From positions 53,111,706 to 53,175,705 of the forward strand of contig CM054158.1 of NCBI GenBank assembly GCA_028751875.1: DNA of 64,000 nucleotides. The letters run 5' to 3'. How positions within the stretch are numbered: the stretch's first letter is position 1; every line of letters begins with the position of its first letter. This document shows, piece after piece, positions 1-12,409 of the stretch. This DNA is from Rapana venosa (lineage: Eukaryota; Mollusca; Gastropoda; Neogastropoda; Muricidae). The notes under the pieces are model-generated. The model did not search any database. It was not told where the DNA came from and was given only the letters and a program-made list of their open reading frames with translations. The translations under genes and the position numbers were made by a program.

Positions 1-146
1 CCCACCCTCACCCTTCCTTCGCAGTTTGACGAGAGAGAGAAAAAAAAAATAATCAAACCGCGCGTCAAAGTCTTGCAGCCAGACTCGCGCGCGGCTTATT
101 ACATACTCGAGAGCAGACACTGTCCACACCGAGGTGAACTTTATAC

Positions 147-393
147 CTCCACCAAAGGGTAGGCGATGTCATTGTAGATGGCCTCGGTGGTGGAGTCGGT
201 GAAGTAGGCCCCATCGAAGGTGAACATCTTGGGCGGGGCCTTGGGGTCCTCAGGGTTGGTGATGGTGCAGCTGCCCTTCTTGTTGTCCATGCTCACCACG
301 CACTTGCAGTTCAGGCTCTTCTCCCGCGAGTTCATGGGCCGGCACCGCACGATGACCTTGACGCACTCCCCCATCTTGCCCCCTGTCTGCTGC
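147..393 (-). CDS. KIF17: First coding exon of a kinesin-2 motor (KIF17/OSM-3-like), partial gene
   Basis: The ATG is at 374-372 and 76 codons are open to a donor (GAG then GTATAA) at 146. The protein begins MGECVKVIVRCRPMN and ends TEAIYNDIAYPLVE. This is the beta-1 strand and following segment of a kinesin motor domain (VKVIVRCRPMN, then FTFDGAY), and the IYNDIAYPLVE ending is closest to homodimeric kinesin-2, KIF17/OSM-3. That family carries cargo along microtubules in cilia and dendrites. The ATP-binding P-loop is not here; it should be in the next exon, left of the window. Upstream, TTCCAG at 399-394 is a plausible acceptor, which leaves a 19-nt 5' UTR in this exon. An in-frame Met further upstream (at 488) gives a non-kinesin leader and was not used. 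The assignment to kinesin is secure; KIF17 rather than another kinesin-2 is likely. Confidence 0.88.
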
Positions 394-666
394 CTGGAAC
401 CCAGCGAGGTTGAGAAAAATGTTTGACTTCTCTGTTCATAAAAAAATGCTTTTGCTTTTATTTTTACCAACAAATTTGTGGTGTACATGGTCGGTTGGTT
501 GGTTGGTTTTTGTTTGGGAGGGGTGGGAGGGAATCTTTTCTCTCTGCTTATTTGCTAATTTTCTTTGGCTTTCATTTGTCTTACAGTTGTTGTTCTTGTT
601 ATCTTACTTTTGTCACCTCTATGGTGTGTATCATTGTATGAATTATATGTTCAATTATTGGTTGTT

Positions 667-1032
667 GTTCCTCAGCTAGAGCTCCCAGCTTCTTCAATGG
701 TGAGATTTTTGCATATGTAGTCCCCCTCCTTCCGACCATTTAGGCAGCCATATTCAAACTTTGGGAATACACACCGCCTGTGTGCATGCATTTTAGAATT
801 TTGTCATCCGTTCCTACCAGCACAAAATGGCCTACTCTTCTGTAAGGTGGCTCGGATTAAAAAAAAAAAGTGTGTGCATGATGTTCTGCTTGCATTCGCA
901 AACTGGTCCTTGGCTTACAGTCTCATCCGAAGGACTTTGACATTCAGTTCAATTTTCTTCTCAAACTGGGAAGAAAGGGCAAGGCTGGGAATCGAACCCA
1001 GAACCTCATGGTTTACTTGTTCGGCAGGTGAA
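667..1032 (-). mobile_element. SINE family C, full length, ending in an AT microsatellite
   Basis: On the minus strand the head side is TCACCTGCCGAACAAGTAAA, then GAGGTTCTGGGTTCGATTCC (B box). Next come TTTGACGTTC-like and CATCCGAAGGACTTTGACA blocks, and a tail of the shared module with CTAGCTGAGGAA. The AT repeat at 1034-1133 lies at the head end. Confidence 0.75.
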
Positions 1033-1033
<1 letters not shown>

Positions 1034-1090
<57 letters not shown>

Positions 1091-1453
1091 GTATATATAT
1101 CTATATCTATATATTTATATATATATATATACATCCAATCATAAAAATCTTTCCCAACAAAATCGCCAGTGTTCTCTGACCCCAGTTTTTGCCATCCACA
1201 ACGACTAATCATCCTATCAGTAAATACAACAGACCAAATCAAACATGAACCACCCCATTCAAAACAGCGTAGCTCTTTCTGGTCATTTCAGACCAGTGAG
1301 AGAATCTGGCCTTCATTAAGTTCACACAATGGTGATGTGTACAGAGCTACAACTGCCCAAACTGCACACAATAGCAATGTTGACATAGCTGAGGTATATG
1401 TGTGTGTGGTGGGAGACCTTTAACAATATTCAAATGGTGAGGTTGCATAGAGG

Positions 1454-1515
<62 letters not shown>

Positions 1516-1587
1516 ATATATATATACGAGATTTAAAACTCAATGGATTTACATTTATATTCAAAACATCACAGAGAGAGGGGAGAG

Positions 1588-1686
<99 letters not shown>

Positions 1687-1960
1687 ACAGAGACAGAGAA
1701 CCCCCACTGAATCAGGAAAAAAAAAGATTTAACAGAAACTCCAACAGGAAAGCAACAGACAGAGATCCCTTACCTGTCACAATATTGCTGAATAACCCCT
1801 GCAGCCTACTTGTCTAGGTTTCAGAACACTTCACCCAACAAGAAACCTTTCCACAGATCTCTCTCTCTCTCTCTCTCTCTCTCCAAACCAGCCCTGCTCT
1901 CACAGCTACTATAGATCAGATCTCTATCTCTCTCTCTCCCTCCCTCCCTCTCTCCTCTCC
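1034..1960. repeat. Cluster of AT, GA and CA microsatellites
   Basis: AT repeats at 1034-1133 and 1458-1527, GA at 1572-1645, CA at 1646-1682, CT at 1859-1883 and 1921-1955. The single-copy piece 1134-1450 between them has no supported gene. Confidence 0.9.
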
Positions 1961-2207
1961 ACCCTACAATCACACTCACAGGTTTACAGGTGTTCACCTC
2001 CAGTGTTCTAACATACAACTATCTCTCTCGCCTGCTGTACCAATCTTCAATCAAAAAGCGCTGACAAGAGTGGTACACTGTCATTAGCACCGACCTGAAC
2101 ACCACCCTAATTACGGGATCGTTTGAGGTTCGGGGATAGTTAATGAACAGAAGAAGAAAAAGCCATGTACATGGTGCATTTGCTGGACAAAGTCCAAGTG
2201 ACGAATA

Positions 2208-2600
2208 ACGAGACGCTACAGCCGAGTGGTTGAAACTGTTTGACTTCAATGTAATGGGCCCATAGAGTTGTGGGTTTGAATCTTGGGAACGTCTGGTGAA
2301 TTAAGTGTGGGGATATTTACCATCTCCCAGGTTAACCTCAAGTGCAGACCTGCCAGTGCCTTAATAAAATTTTTAAAATTTCCTTTGTGTATATATACAC
2401 ACGCAGAAGATCAAATATGCACATTAATGATCCCCTAGTTCATGTCAGTGTTCAGTGGGTTACGGAAACACAAATAGTGAATATACCCAGCATACATCCC
2501 TGAAGTCAGAATGTGGCTACCTTCATGGTGGGCAAAAACGGTCGCAGACGCAAAAATCACACCATTGGTGAACCACAGAGCTCTAGCTGAGGAATGAAAA
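2208..2600 (+). mobile_element. SINE family B (tRNA-Leu/Ser-like head)
   Basis: The head is GACGCTACAGCCGAGTGGTT with GGGTTTGAATCTTGG as B box and a long variable-arm-like spacer, as in class II tRNAs. The body has TCTGGTGAATTAAGTGTGG, then CTGCCAGTGCCTTAA, AGATCAAATATGCACATTAA and CTGAAGTCAGAATGTGGCTA, ending at CAGAGCTCTAGCTGAGGAA. Confidence 0.8.
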
Positions 2601-2720
2601 ACAAACCATCCACCAAGAGAAAACCTGAAGATTTGATCGTGTTAGAAAAGCACTTTGCTTACAAGCAGAGTCCAGGGATCATCATCACTGGCTCCTTACT
2701 GTATCATGACATCATCATCA

Positions 2721-3175
2721 TCAATGCCTTTGTGCCTTATTGGCACGTAGGGCAGCAACAAAAGTTCTCCACTCCTGTCTGTCCTGGGCTAGCTTCTGAG
2801 TGGTTCCCCAGGTATGTTGGAAGGTCTTCAGCTCTGCTTCAACAGTCCGACGCCAAGTGTTCTTGGGTCGTCCTCGTTTGCGTTTTCCCTCTGGTGTCCA
2901 GTGGAGGGCTGTTCGGGCGATGTTTCCATGTTCCCGACGGCAGATATGCCCTATCCATCCCCATCGCCTATGCATGATGATGTTGTCCATGCTTTCTTGG
3001 TTGCAACGGGCAAAAAGTTCTTGGTTGGAGATGGTCTCAGGCCAGAAGATGCGCAAGATTCTTCTGAGATTCTTCGTGTGGAATGTGGATAGTTTGTCGA
3101 GGTCACTCTCAGTCATCCTCCAGCACTCCGAGCCGTACAAAAGGGACTGTATCATGAACTACAGCCTAAAACCCT
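2721..3175 (-). mobile_element. LINE reverse transcriptase C terminus, 3' fragment
   Basis: A 144-codon open frame encodes [43 protein letters not shown] and TPEGKRKRGRPKNTWRRT. This is the typical end of the reverse transcriptase ORF in RTE/jockey-like non-LTR elements of invertebrates. The frame is intact over the fragment, but the polymerase domain itself is absent. It is 5'-truncated, as LINE copies usually are. A related copy lies at 48965-49440. Confidence 0.88.
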
Positions 3176-3235
3176 CAACCTCAGCCAGCGAGATTTAGAG
3201 AGTAGTAAAATAAAATAAAAAGTAAGAAAAAGAGA

Positions 3236-3671
3236 AAAACATGCATGCACGCATGCACACACACCACACACACACAGATGCCCACGCATGTCTCTCTCTC
3301 TCTCTCTATATATATATATACACACAGACGTGTGTGCATGTCTATGTATATATTATACATATAATCATAGATATTCTCCCATTATCTCACTCTTGAAAAT
3401 AAATATAAAGATTTTCCAAATCTCTCACTCTCTTTCTCTCTCTCACACACGCATATGTGTGTGTGTGTGTGTGGTTGTGTGTATGTGCATAAGCATGAGT
3501 GAAATAATTGGTGATTCTATTTTTTCTACTTTATTATCCCCCTTGTCTTAAGGGCTGTAATGCTATAGACAATAAAAAAAATTGTCATTCTCTCTCTCTC
3601 CCGGGGGGGGGGGGGGGGGGGGGGGGGTGGGGGGGGGCTCCTCTCTCTCCCCTTCCCCTGCCCCCACAAAC

Positions 3672-3733
<62 letters not shown>

Positions 3734-3735
3734 GC
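3236..3735. repeat. Microsatellites and a G tract
   Basis: CA/CT/AT mixtures 3236-3330, CT/CA/TG 3422-3490, a run of G with one T at 3603-3637, and CA at 3676-3731. Confidence 0.9.
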
Positions 3736-4124
3736 AACAAAACAACACAACAGAACCCCAACATGCAACCCAAACACTTCCATTCTTAGCAACCCCCTCA
3801 ATTAGCCTGGCAGGCAGTCTTGTGGACAGGCTATTCCCCCAGCCAAGACCTCTCTTGGCCTAAATCACAACAATCAATACACTCAGCTGCCTGATAGGAA
3901 GGGAGGAAGAAAGGGGCAGTGCTCAATGAATCCAAACACTTCAGCATCCTCCATCCCATGCCTTGCCCCCCCCAGGGTCCAATCCACAATACATCAGCCT
4001 AGACCTGTCCCTCCTCATAGTTCTGCTTGTCTGTGTCGAGTGGCTTTGAGGAAACACTTGAAAGGGATATGAATCAGTGCAATGCTTTCTCAGGCTGTAT
4101 GGGGAGGGGGGAGGGAGGGAGGGA

Positions 4125-4126
4125 GG

Positions 4127-4194
<68 letters not shown>

Positions 4195-4213
4195 AGAGAA
4201 AGAGAGAGAGAGG

Positions 4214-4273
<60 letters not shown>

Positions 4274-4298
4274 ATGACAATGACAATGACAATGACAA
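4125..4298. repeat. GA microsatellite plus a CAATGA tract
   Basis: About 145 bases of near-perfect GA (4129-4271), then four CAATGA units (4271-4297). Confidence 0.95.
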
Positions 4299-4299
4299 A

Positions 4300-4900
4300 T
4301 TCTTTTATTTCGAGGATAATGAATAAGCACACATGTGCTTTTTTACATCCAGTCCCCGCCCGTTAGGGATACATCTTAATAATAATAACCCAATACTTAT
4401 ACAGTCTCACAATAAAAACAAGGGGAAATAACCCTTTTCAAAACAGCTCCCCCCAAAAAACCCTCCCCCCCCCCCCCAACAACCCCCCCCCCCCCCCCCC
4501 CCCCCCCAAAGCAAGCAATTAAAAGAAAATCCTAAAAATACCCCACCCCTACCCCCACCCCCCAAAAAACCGTAACCAAAACCAACAAACAAACAAAAGA
4601 GAAGAAAAAACCAAACCAACAAAAGATGATAAAGAAGAGAAAAACAGACAAACAACAACAAGAACAAGAACAACAACAAAGCCAAGAAAAAATAACACAA
4701 CCAAACTTAATAAGTCATAAAGATAAACATCTACACATTGTCAAATGGTACACATACTTGTTATACATAATTATAAAATATTGAAATAGGGCACTCATTA
4801 AAACTTAAGTACAGAGGCAAGTCCAATAAAGTATTGAAAATATAAAAATATGAATCCTTCATCAGGATATACTATGACTATAAGCAGGACGATAAAAGGT

Positions 4901-4935
<35 letters not shown>

Positions 4936-5159
4936 TGTGTGTGTGTGTATTTCAGAGATAATATCCAATATATAAATCCCAAAACAGTATGCCATCCCAT
5001 CAACACTCATTTTAGATTATACTCGTTTCAAATTATATGTCATGATAAAAATAAATTTAATACCCATACATCCACACAATAAAAACAAGAAACAAACCAA
5101 GAAGAAATTTAAAACTAATCAGTCGTTGAGGGAGAGAATATGAGTGGGTGAGTGGGTGA

Positions 5160-5205
<46 letters not shown>

Positions 5206-5907
5206 TGTGTGTTTGTGTTTGTTTGAGCGTGTGTGTGGGGTGTGGGGTGGGGTGGGGGTGTTTCAGGGATAATACTAAATATGTAATACTCACATAGCAC
5301 ACGATCAACACAAACACTTTTTAATTATGCTCCTGCAAATTGAATGTCATGGTAATAAAATAAGTGCAATACCCATACACTCACATAATAAAGAGGGGGA
5401 AAAGCCAATAAAGTCATAAAAAGAACATCTACACATTGTAAGTAATAGAAACAAAATATTTTTTTCCAGGATAATGAATAAGTATTCATGTGCTTTTTTT
5501 ACATCCAGTCCCCGCCCATGGGTCACATTTGAAAGTGCACTCAGTACTCATACTTTCAAGCAGAAGAAGCAAAGGAAAAAACTTTTTTTTAAAGAAAAGA
5601 GAGAAGAAAAAAAAACAAACAAACATACAAACAAACAAACAACCCCAGACGAGCAAAAGTCAAAAACATACCCCCAGAACCCCCCCCCCCCCCCCACCAC
5701 CACCACCACAAAAAAAGACAACAACAACAACCAAAAAGCAGACAAAAACACCCTTCAAAAACTAAACAAACAAAAACAAGAAAAAACAACGACAACAAAC
5801 AAACAAATGAAAAAAACACCATAAGACCCCCAAAAAAACAAACAAACAAACAAACAAAAACAATTATAAAAAAAAAAAAAAAAAAATAGCACCTTCCCCC
5901 CTTCACA

Positions 5908-5946
<39 letters not shown>

Positions 5947-6027
5947 ATACACCAAAACAAAAAACAAACAAGCGAAAAACCCAAACAAATTACCAACAAG
6001 AAGAAAGTAACAACCACAGCAATAACA

Positions 6028-6123
<96 letters not shown>

Positions 6124-6309
6124 AGCCAAACTTATAGATCATAAAATTGAACACCTTCATATTGTAGAATAGTACACATAGTTGTTACACGTGGTAATAA
6201 GATATTAAAATAGGAGATTCACTGGAGCTCAAGTACAGACAAGTCCAAAATAATATTGAAAATCGAAAGTATGAATAAGCCCTTTATTAGAATACACAAT
6301 AACAATAGA

Positions 6310-6398
<89 letters not shown>

Positions 6399-6434
6399 TT
6401 AATTGCATATCGGTCTTAGGCCACAATACACACA

Positions 6435-6475
<41 letters not shown>

Positions 6476-6951
6476 TGTGTGTGTGTGTGTGTGTGTGGTG
6501 TGTGTGTGTGGTGTTGTGTGTGTGTGTGTTGTGTGTGTGGTGTGTCAGAGATGGTACTAAATATATAATTCTCAAAACAGTACACGATCACCTTTGACAC
6601 TTATTTTGATTACTTAGACAAAAAATATGTTATGATAAAAAATAATAATAATAATAAAAAATAAATAAATAAAAATAATACTAATAATTAAGTAAATAAA
6701 TAAAAACCTCAATACCCATACTCTCACACAATAAAAACAAGGAAGAAAAGAAAGAAAGAAAAACAAAAACAAAACAACAACCAGCCAGATCTATAAGGTC
6801 ATAGTGACCAAGAAGGCAACAGAGAGAGAGAGAGAGAGAGAGAAAAGAGTGTGTGTGTGTGGTATTGTTGTGTTGTGTGTGTGTGTTGTTTTGTGTTGTG
6901 TGTGAGTGAGTGAGTGAGTGAGTGAATGTGTGTGAGTGTGTGGTGTGGTGT

Positions 6952-6992
<41 letters not shown>

Positions 6993-7140
6993 GTGTGTGT
7001 GCGTTTGTGTGGTGTGTTGCAAGAGAGAGAGAGAGAATGAATGAATGAATGAATGAATATTTATTTTTCAAGGGTAACAGAATAATCACACGCATACTTT
7101 TTTCATCTGGCCCTTAACCTGATAAGGGACTATCGATAAA
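4300..7140. repeat. Diverged large tandem duplications filled with microsatellites
   Basis: A module with AAACTTAATAAGTCATAAAG, ACATCTACACATTGTxAAAT, a CAAGTCCAATAAAGTATTGA block and TTTCAGAGATAATATCCAAT recurs in whole or part at about 4700-5060, 5270-5460, 6120-6300 and 6545-6720. GA, TG, C, CAA and A tracts fill the spaces. SINE A-like tail pieces (TTTTTTACATCCAGTCCCCG) mark 4335 and 5490. No gene is supported. Confidence 0.6.
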
Positions 7141-7159
7141 ACAAGGAAAAAACAACAAC

Positions 7160-7310
<151 letters not shown>

Positions 7311-7884
7311 TGTGTGTAGGTATTGGAAAGAAGGTGCTTACTATTACATATGCATTACAATGCACAGTCTTATTTGTCTGTCTGTTCATCTGTCTCTATC
7401 AGTCTATGTGTGTCTGTCATTTGCGTGGTCCTCTCTGTATTCAGCTAAAAAAACACACACACAAAAAACCCACACTTGAAGGAACTCAATCAACTTGTCT
7501 GCCTGATTATTGATTTGATCTCCAGTATAAAAAATGCATAGCTCTCTCTCTCTCTCTCTTGTTGTAGTAGTTTTTTCCCTCTCTCATTCTCTCCTCTGTT
7601 TTTCTCTCATTCTCTCTGGAAGTCCTGACTTGTTGTTTATGTGATGTTTATGGTTGTTGTGCTCCCCCCCCTCCACCCCCTTTTCACCATTTGAATCAGG
7701 CAAAAGTGTTATGCAATAATTTATTTGAATTTCAATCTAAATTCATGTCATGGAATCCATGCCATGCCGATCATTTCGGCTGTAGAAATTATACATTTTT
7801 ATCTCTGAAAATGTCTGTTTTGTGCCCACTCCCCTTCCCCATTGCCCCCCAACCTCCTCTCTCTCTCTCTCTCTCCCTCCCATC
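7311..7884. other. No gene recognised
   Basis: Short CT tracts and T-rich sequence. Nothing homologous to a known family seen. Confidence 0.5.
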
Positions 7885-8160
7885 CTTCTGGAAATTCTAC
7901 ATTAGGAGTGCACTTTTTATTTCTTTAATCCCTCTCTTTGTTTCTGTTATGTTCCTTTTCTTCCTGTCACCTCCTTCTAATCTGTTTTCTGCCTTCTTGG
8001 TCCATTCCCCTGCCTGTGTTTTCCAGAAAGATTTAAAAGACACCAACTCTCTCCCACACTCAAGTTGGTTGCGCTGGGCCTGACTTGTCAGGCGCGCAAT
8101 ACATTCTCACTCAAATGACAGGCAACAAAATGTGCTGTCTGAGCATTTGATGATGATGAA
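7885..8160 (+). repeat. Dispersed repeat family D
   Basis: From TTCTGGAAATTCTACATTAG through GCCTTCTTGGTCCATTC and AGTTGGTTGCGCTGGGCCTG to GTCTGAGCATTTGATGATGA. Six copies occur in the window, about 280-380 bases each. I found no coding capacity and no tRNA-like box that convinces me. Copies end in GAA- or GATGAA-rich tails. Confidence 0.8.
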
Positions 8161-8512
8161 GAAGAAGAAGAAGAAGAAGAAGAAGACAGTAATTAATATA
8201 TTATATAAGTTTAACTGTAATTTAGTATAAAAGTCTGAAGAAGACAGTAATCAATATATTATATTAGCTTAACTGTTAAAGTCTGAAGAAGAAGAAGAAG
8301 ACAGTAATCAATATATTATATTAGCTTAACTGTAAAAGTCTGAAGAAGAAGAGAAGAAGAAGAAGAAGAAGAAGAAGAAGAAGAAGACAGTAGTCAATAT
8401 AATATATTAGCTTAACTGTAAAAGTCTGAAGAAGAAGAAGAAGAAGAAGAAGAAGAAGAAGAAGACAGTAGTCAATATATCATATATTAGTTTCACTGTA
8501 AAAGTCTGCTTC
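8150..8512 (+). repeat. Minisatellite grown from the GAA tail of a family D repeat
   Basis: Five units of GACAGTAATCAATATATTAT plus a short AGCTTAACTGTAAAAGTCTG block are separated by GAA tracts of varying length. Period is about 55-95 bases, depending on the GAA tract. The first GAA tract is the terminal tail of the 7885 copy. Confidence 0.85.
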
Positions 8513-8599
8513 AACTCAAAAGTCAACAGCCCACAAGGAAAAGCCAGGCACAAAGCCTACATCTAACCACAAACACTGAAAGGGCTTTCATTTTTTTTG

Positions 8600-9005
8600 T
8601 TTTTTGCTTTTGCTCCTCGGCTAGAGCTCTGAGGTTCACTAATGGTGAGATTTTGCATATCACCGTATGTGACCATTTTTGCCCACCATGAAGGCAGCCA
8701 CATACAGACTTCGGGATATATCACACGCTGGGTATGTTAACGTTTCCACAACTCACTGAATGCTGACATAAATCACAGGATTTTTAACCTGCTTATTTGA
8801 TCCGCTGCATATATATGCAAGAATGGAATTAAAGCACAAGCAGGTCTGCACCTGAAGTTGACCTGAGAGATCGTTAAAAACCCCAAAAAACCCCAGCCTT
8901 AATTCACCAGATGCTGCCGAGATTCAAACCAATAACTTCATGGACCCTCGGGAGGGAAGTCGAACAGCCTCATGGCTTAACCGCTCGGCTATGGCGTCTG
9001 TCAGA
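8600..9005 (-). mobile_element. Full-length SINE, family B
   Basis: On the minus strand the head is GACGCCATAGCCGAGCGGTT and the B box TGGTTTGAATCTCGG. It ends at CCTCAGAGCTCTAGCCGAGG. It is one of the best-preserved copies. Confidence 0.83.
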
Positions 9006-9224
9006 ATGGTACATGCATAGGGTTGCACTTTTCACAGACATTTATAACCGTAACCCCAAACAGTACACTGAGTACACGCTATGATGCTGCCTCCAACAAG
9101 ATGCAACAAGGGTTTCCCGTCACAGGAACAAGACAGAAAGAGAAAAGGGGATAGCAGATCTATGCACAAAATAATGTATTTAAAGAAATTGAATCTAGTT
9201 TGTCATCTCAAAGTGCAAAGGGCT

Positions 9225-9332
9225 TAGTTGTTGTTGCTGTTGTTGTTATTGATTGGTGTGTGTGTGTGTGTGTGTGTGTCTGTGTCGCTGCTGTGGTGGT
9301 GGTCTGCTATAGATGTCTGTGCTTCTGTGAAT

Positions 9333-9410
<78 letters not shown>

Positions 9411-9570
9411 AGAGAAAATGACTGAATATTTTTAAAGGGTAAAAGAATAAGCATACGCATACTTTTTTTCATCCGGCCCTTGCCCTGATTAGGGACTATC
9501 AACAACACAAGGGAAAAACCCCTACTACAACAATGACAACATCATTAAAAAAAGGTAAAGTGTATATTTA
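9225..9570. repeat. TG and GA microsatellites and family H repeat
   Basis: TG at 9257-9280 and GA at 9340-9413. The block 9420-9560 (ACTTTTTTTCATCCGGCCCT, then TGATTAGGGACTATCAACAA) recurs at 7050-7150 and 56360-56530. Confidence 0.75.
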
Positions 9571-9799
9571 ACATGCATAGCAAAACACAAATAACATACA
9601 CAGAGAGAGAGAGAGTGGGAGATGAGGAGAGAGGAGAGTGTTCTTGTGTATGGTGTGACTCTGTGTACATGTGTGACTGTGTGTGAGGTGTGTGTATGTA
9701 CACATATGTGTGTGTGTGTGTTGTACACATATGTGTTGTGTGTGTGTGTGTGTGTGTGGTGCGTGTTTTGTACTGTCTTTCCCATTGTTAACAAGTGTA

Positions 9800-10860
9800 A
9801 AATTTTGGGGGACTAAAGTATGTAAAACAGCCTATCTGGTGTTGAGTGTTAACTTGGATATACTGTTGAGACATGATAGCAGTGGTGGATTAATAAGTAC
9901 AAGAGGAAGATGTCGCAATCCTATTACTATTACTATTAATACGTGTACACTACAGCATTAGTTGCTGTAGTTGTAATAGTACTTTTTAAAAACAGACATG
10001 AACAATTTAGAACATGAAATCAGATCCAAGATCTTGTGTCCCAGTCTAATAAGAAAGGCTTAATGTCTAACACAATATACACATGATGAGCGTTGAATGT
10101 TACAAAAAAATTAAGAAAAGAAAATTAATGATTGCACATAATAATTTATATATCCAAGAGATCATGAACTAAAAAAAACAAACGATTTACGACTTTTCTC
10201 TCTCTCTCTCGCTTCAACATAATTGAAACTCACCTTTTCGATTCCACAAACACTGTTTATCGATCAACGTTGACGACTCAGCACGAGAGATAGTTTTCAA
10301 TAACCTAACACGTCTTCTGCTTACTTGGCTGTAGACTTCAGTTTACTAGCTACACTATACACACACACCAAGCAGTCGTCTTGGATACTAGAGTTTGGAA
10401 AGACATCGTATGAACTCTAAACACTCGCCGTCCAAACAACTATACAAGCAGGCTGAAAACGTTCATATACTACTGTTACGGTGTGCCGCTCTCATCATTT
10501 CTGTCAAAATTGTTCTAAGAGACGTGACCGCTGGTTCAAAGCCACTGCAGCCGCTCACCCTTGGCGTCTGTGGATTCCGGAAGTTGACCTCACATGCAGT
10601 TGAGGTTGGTTGTTACGTCATGGAAGTGTGTGGAGTAGGGCTGCTAGTTGGTGACGTATGAGGAAATTGCGTTGTCGCAACTACAACACCGCGTATAGCG
10701 ACCGTTTGTTTTTCAGAAGCGAATTTTTCTGCTTGTTATAATCAGTTGGCGACCGTTTGTTTTTCATAAGTGATATTCTGGTGATAATGTAATCAGGGTT
10801 AGATAAATGTAACTGAAAAAAAGAGACGTAGGTGCGTTCGTTTTTGTATTTAACGTCTGT
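9800..10860. promoter_or_regulatory. Low-repeat stretch, candidate promoter region
   Basis: Unlike its surroundings, this kilobase has almost no microsatellite and no recognised SINE or LINE. It contains CRE-like sites (TTACGTCA near 10613 and GTGACGTA near 10651) and an imperfect dyad, GTTGTCGCAAC, near 10672. Together with the strong minus-strand donor at 10233, this suggests a promoter firing leftward. No TATA box is convincing. A ciliary kinesin promoter might carry an RFX X-box, but the dyad here does not fit that consensus well. Confidence 0.35.
10234..10400 (-). other. Possible non-coding 5' exon, perhaps of the kinesin gene
   Basis: On the minus strand a strong donor, AAAAG then GTGAGT, lies at 10233. 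The sequence upstream of it carries no long open frame. It sits in a stretch free of the repeat families seen elsewhere. The nearest suitable acceptor downstream on the same strand is the one before the kinesin ATG (394-396), which would make a 9.8-kb first intron. The start of this exon is not defined by anything I can see. The link to the kinesin is inference. Confidence 0.35.
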
Positions 10861-10974
10861 TCACTGTCAGTGATTTTAGATTGTCGAAGGTGTGTGTGTG
10901 TGTGTGTGTGTTCTTCCGTCACTCTATTTAGTTTGCTTTTAGACTGTTCATTATTTTGTTTGTGTTTATTCCAT

Positions 10975-11312
10975 TTCCACCACATGTGGAATGACCTCCC
11001 TATCTCTCTTCGCCAAAGGCCTTCTTGTGACTCTTTTAAATCTGGCCTCAAGACATATTTGTTTCAAACCTAAGAATTTCCTCTCCTGTTTCATTTCATA
11101 GCTATCCCTGCTTTTCAACAGCCAAAAATTCCATCACCCTGCCAAAGTGTATAACGTGTGTGTGTGTGTGTGTGTGTGTGTATTTGGACTTGTTAGAACT
11201 ATTACTCCCTATTGGTTGCATGACTGTGTAAGAATGAGTTCAGTGCAAGCCTTTGATTTGTCTGTGCAAGATTCAGGGCTATATAAATTCCATTTATTAT
11301 TATTATTATGTA
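10975..11312 (+). mobile_element. LINE 3' end (CR1/L2-like) with ATT-repeat terminus
   Basis: It encodes HMWNDLPISLRQRPSCDSF, then [11 protein letters not shown] and a stop. This is the common C terminus of CR1/L2-type reverse transcriptases. It continues through a TG microsatellite (11157-11180) to CAAGATTCAGGGCTATATAA and ATTATTATT. Sister copies lie at 42440-42735 and 46300-46480 (plus) and 30340-30475 (minus). Confidence 0.75.
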
Positions 11313-11654
11313 AGTCTCTGGGCCATCATTTGAGTTTCACCTTATGTGAAGTTTTGTGTGTGTTCCTTTTGTTTTATATTTTCTTTTCTTCAGTCATTTA
11401 TTTATTATTTCTAGACAGGAATTGGGGGGGGGGGGGGGGGGGGGGGGGAGAGATAATCTCATGGTTAGAGCTTTAAACTCATGATATGACAGCCTGGAAT
11501 TAAGCCATCACCAAGGCGCTCTTTAAAGGAATTTTATCCTGGAGTTATAATAATTACTGACTCCACTCCACCCTCAAAGTCTTTCAGATGAGGTTATAAA
11601 CTGATGCCCTTGTTTGTGACCACATGCAGAATTCTTGCACAGACATTAACACCC

Positions 11655-12130
11655 CCCTTCCTCCAAGCTAAAGCTCAGAGGCTCACCCATGGTGAGATTT
11701 TGTGTAGAGAGGATTTTTGCCCACCATGAAGGTAGCCACATTCTGACTTTGAGATGCATGCTGGTACCTTCCTGTTTCTGTAACCAACTAAAAATGCATA
11801 AATGACATGATCTTCAACGTGCATATTTGATCTTCTGCATGTGTATATTCATGAAGGGAATCGGAGTGTGAAATGACCTACTCTTCTGAAACGCAGAATA
11901 GGTTTTTAATGTGTTTATGCATGCAACCATTCCCCCCCCCCTACCATGAAGGTACTGCATCCCGGACTTCTACTGTCGTCCATCTGAATATGGACACTGA
12001 CATGACTTTGGGATCTTTATGTGCAACTGTTCAGCATTTTAAATACTGAAAGGTAGACATGAATTGTTGGATCTTTAATGATAAAAATCCCATGATTAAT
12101 CTGCAGTCAATGTTCATACTATACTTGAAG
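11655..12130 (-). mobile_element. Degraded SINE family B and related pieces
   Basis: GCTCACCCATGGTGAGATTT, then CCACCATGAAGGTAGCCACA and TGATCTTCTGCATGTGTATA are family B in reverse. A second, more decayed round follows from 11940 (CTACCATGAAGGTACTGCAT). Confidence 0.6.
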
Positions 12131-12409
12131 GAATCTAAGACATTAGGCATGGTCTATGCGCGGTGAATTGTGATGTGTGGAGATGATAAAAAAATTGTGC
12201 ATCATTATTCACCAGAACATGATCAAACCTGATTGTATGTGTGTCAGGGACTTGAAAGCGAACGTTTTACACTACATATTCACAGCAGCGAACTGAATTG
12301 GTTGGTATGTGTGTCAGAGAGACATTGTCAAGGCAAGAAGTTGTTGGGCATCATTATTACAATGACAGATCAGAGATTAACCAACAGACCACCCCTAGGG
12401 GATGCTGGG

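Noticed and set aside
141..488. Using the upstream Met at 488 as the kinesin start
   Set aside because: The added residues are A/T-rich and unlike kinesins, and an acceptor-like TTCCAG lies between that Met and the conserved start.
10660..10690. RFX X-box in the putative kinesin promoter (GTTGTCGCAAC)
   Set aside because: The dyad does not satisfy the X-box consensus on its right half. It is mentioned only as a dyad.
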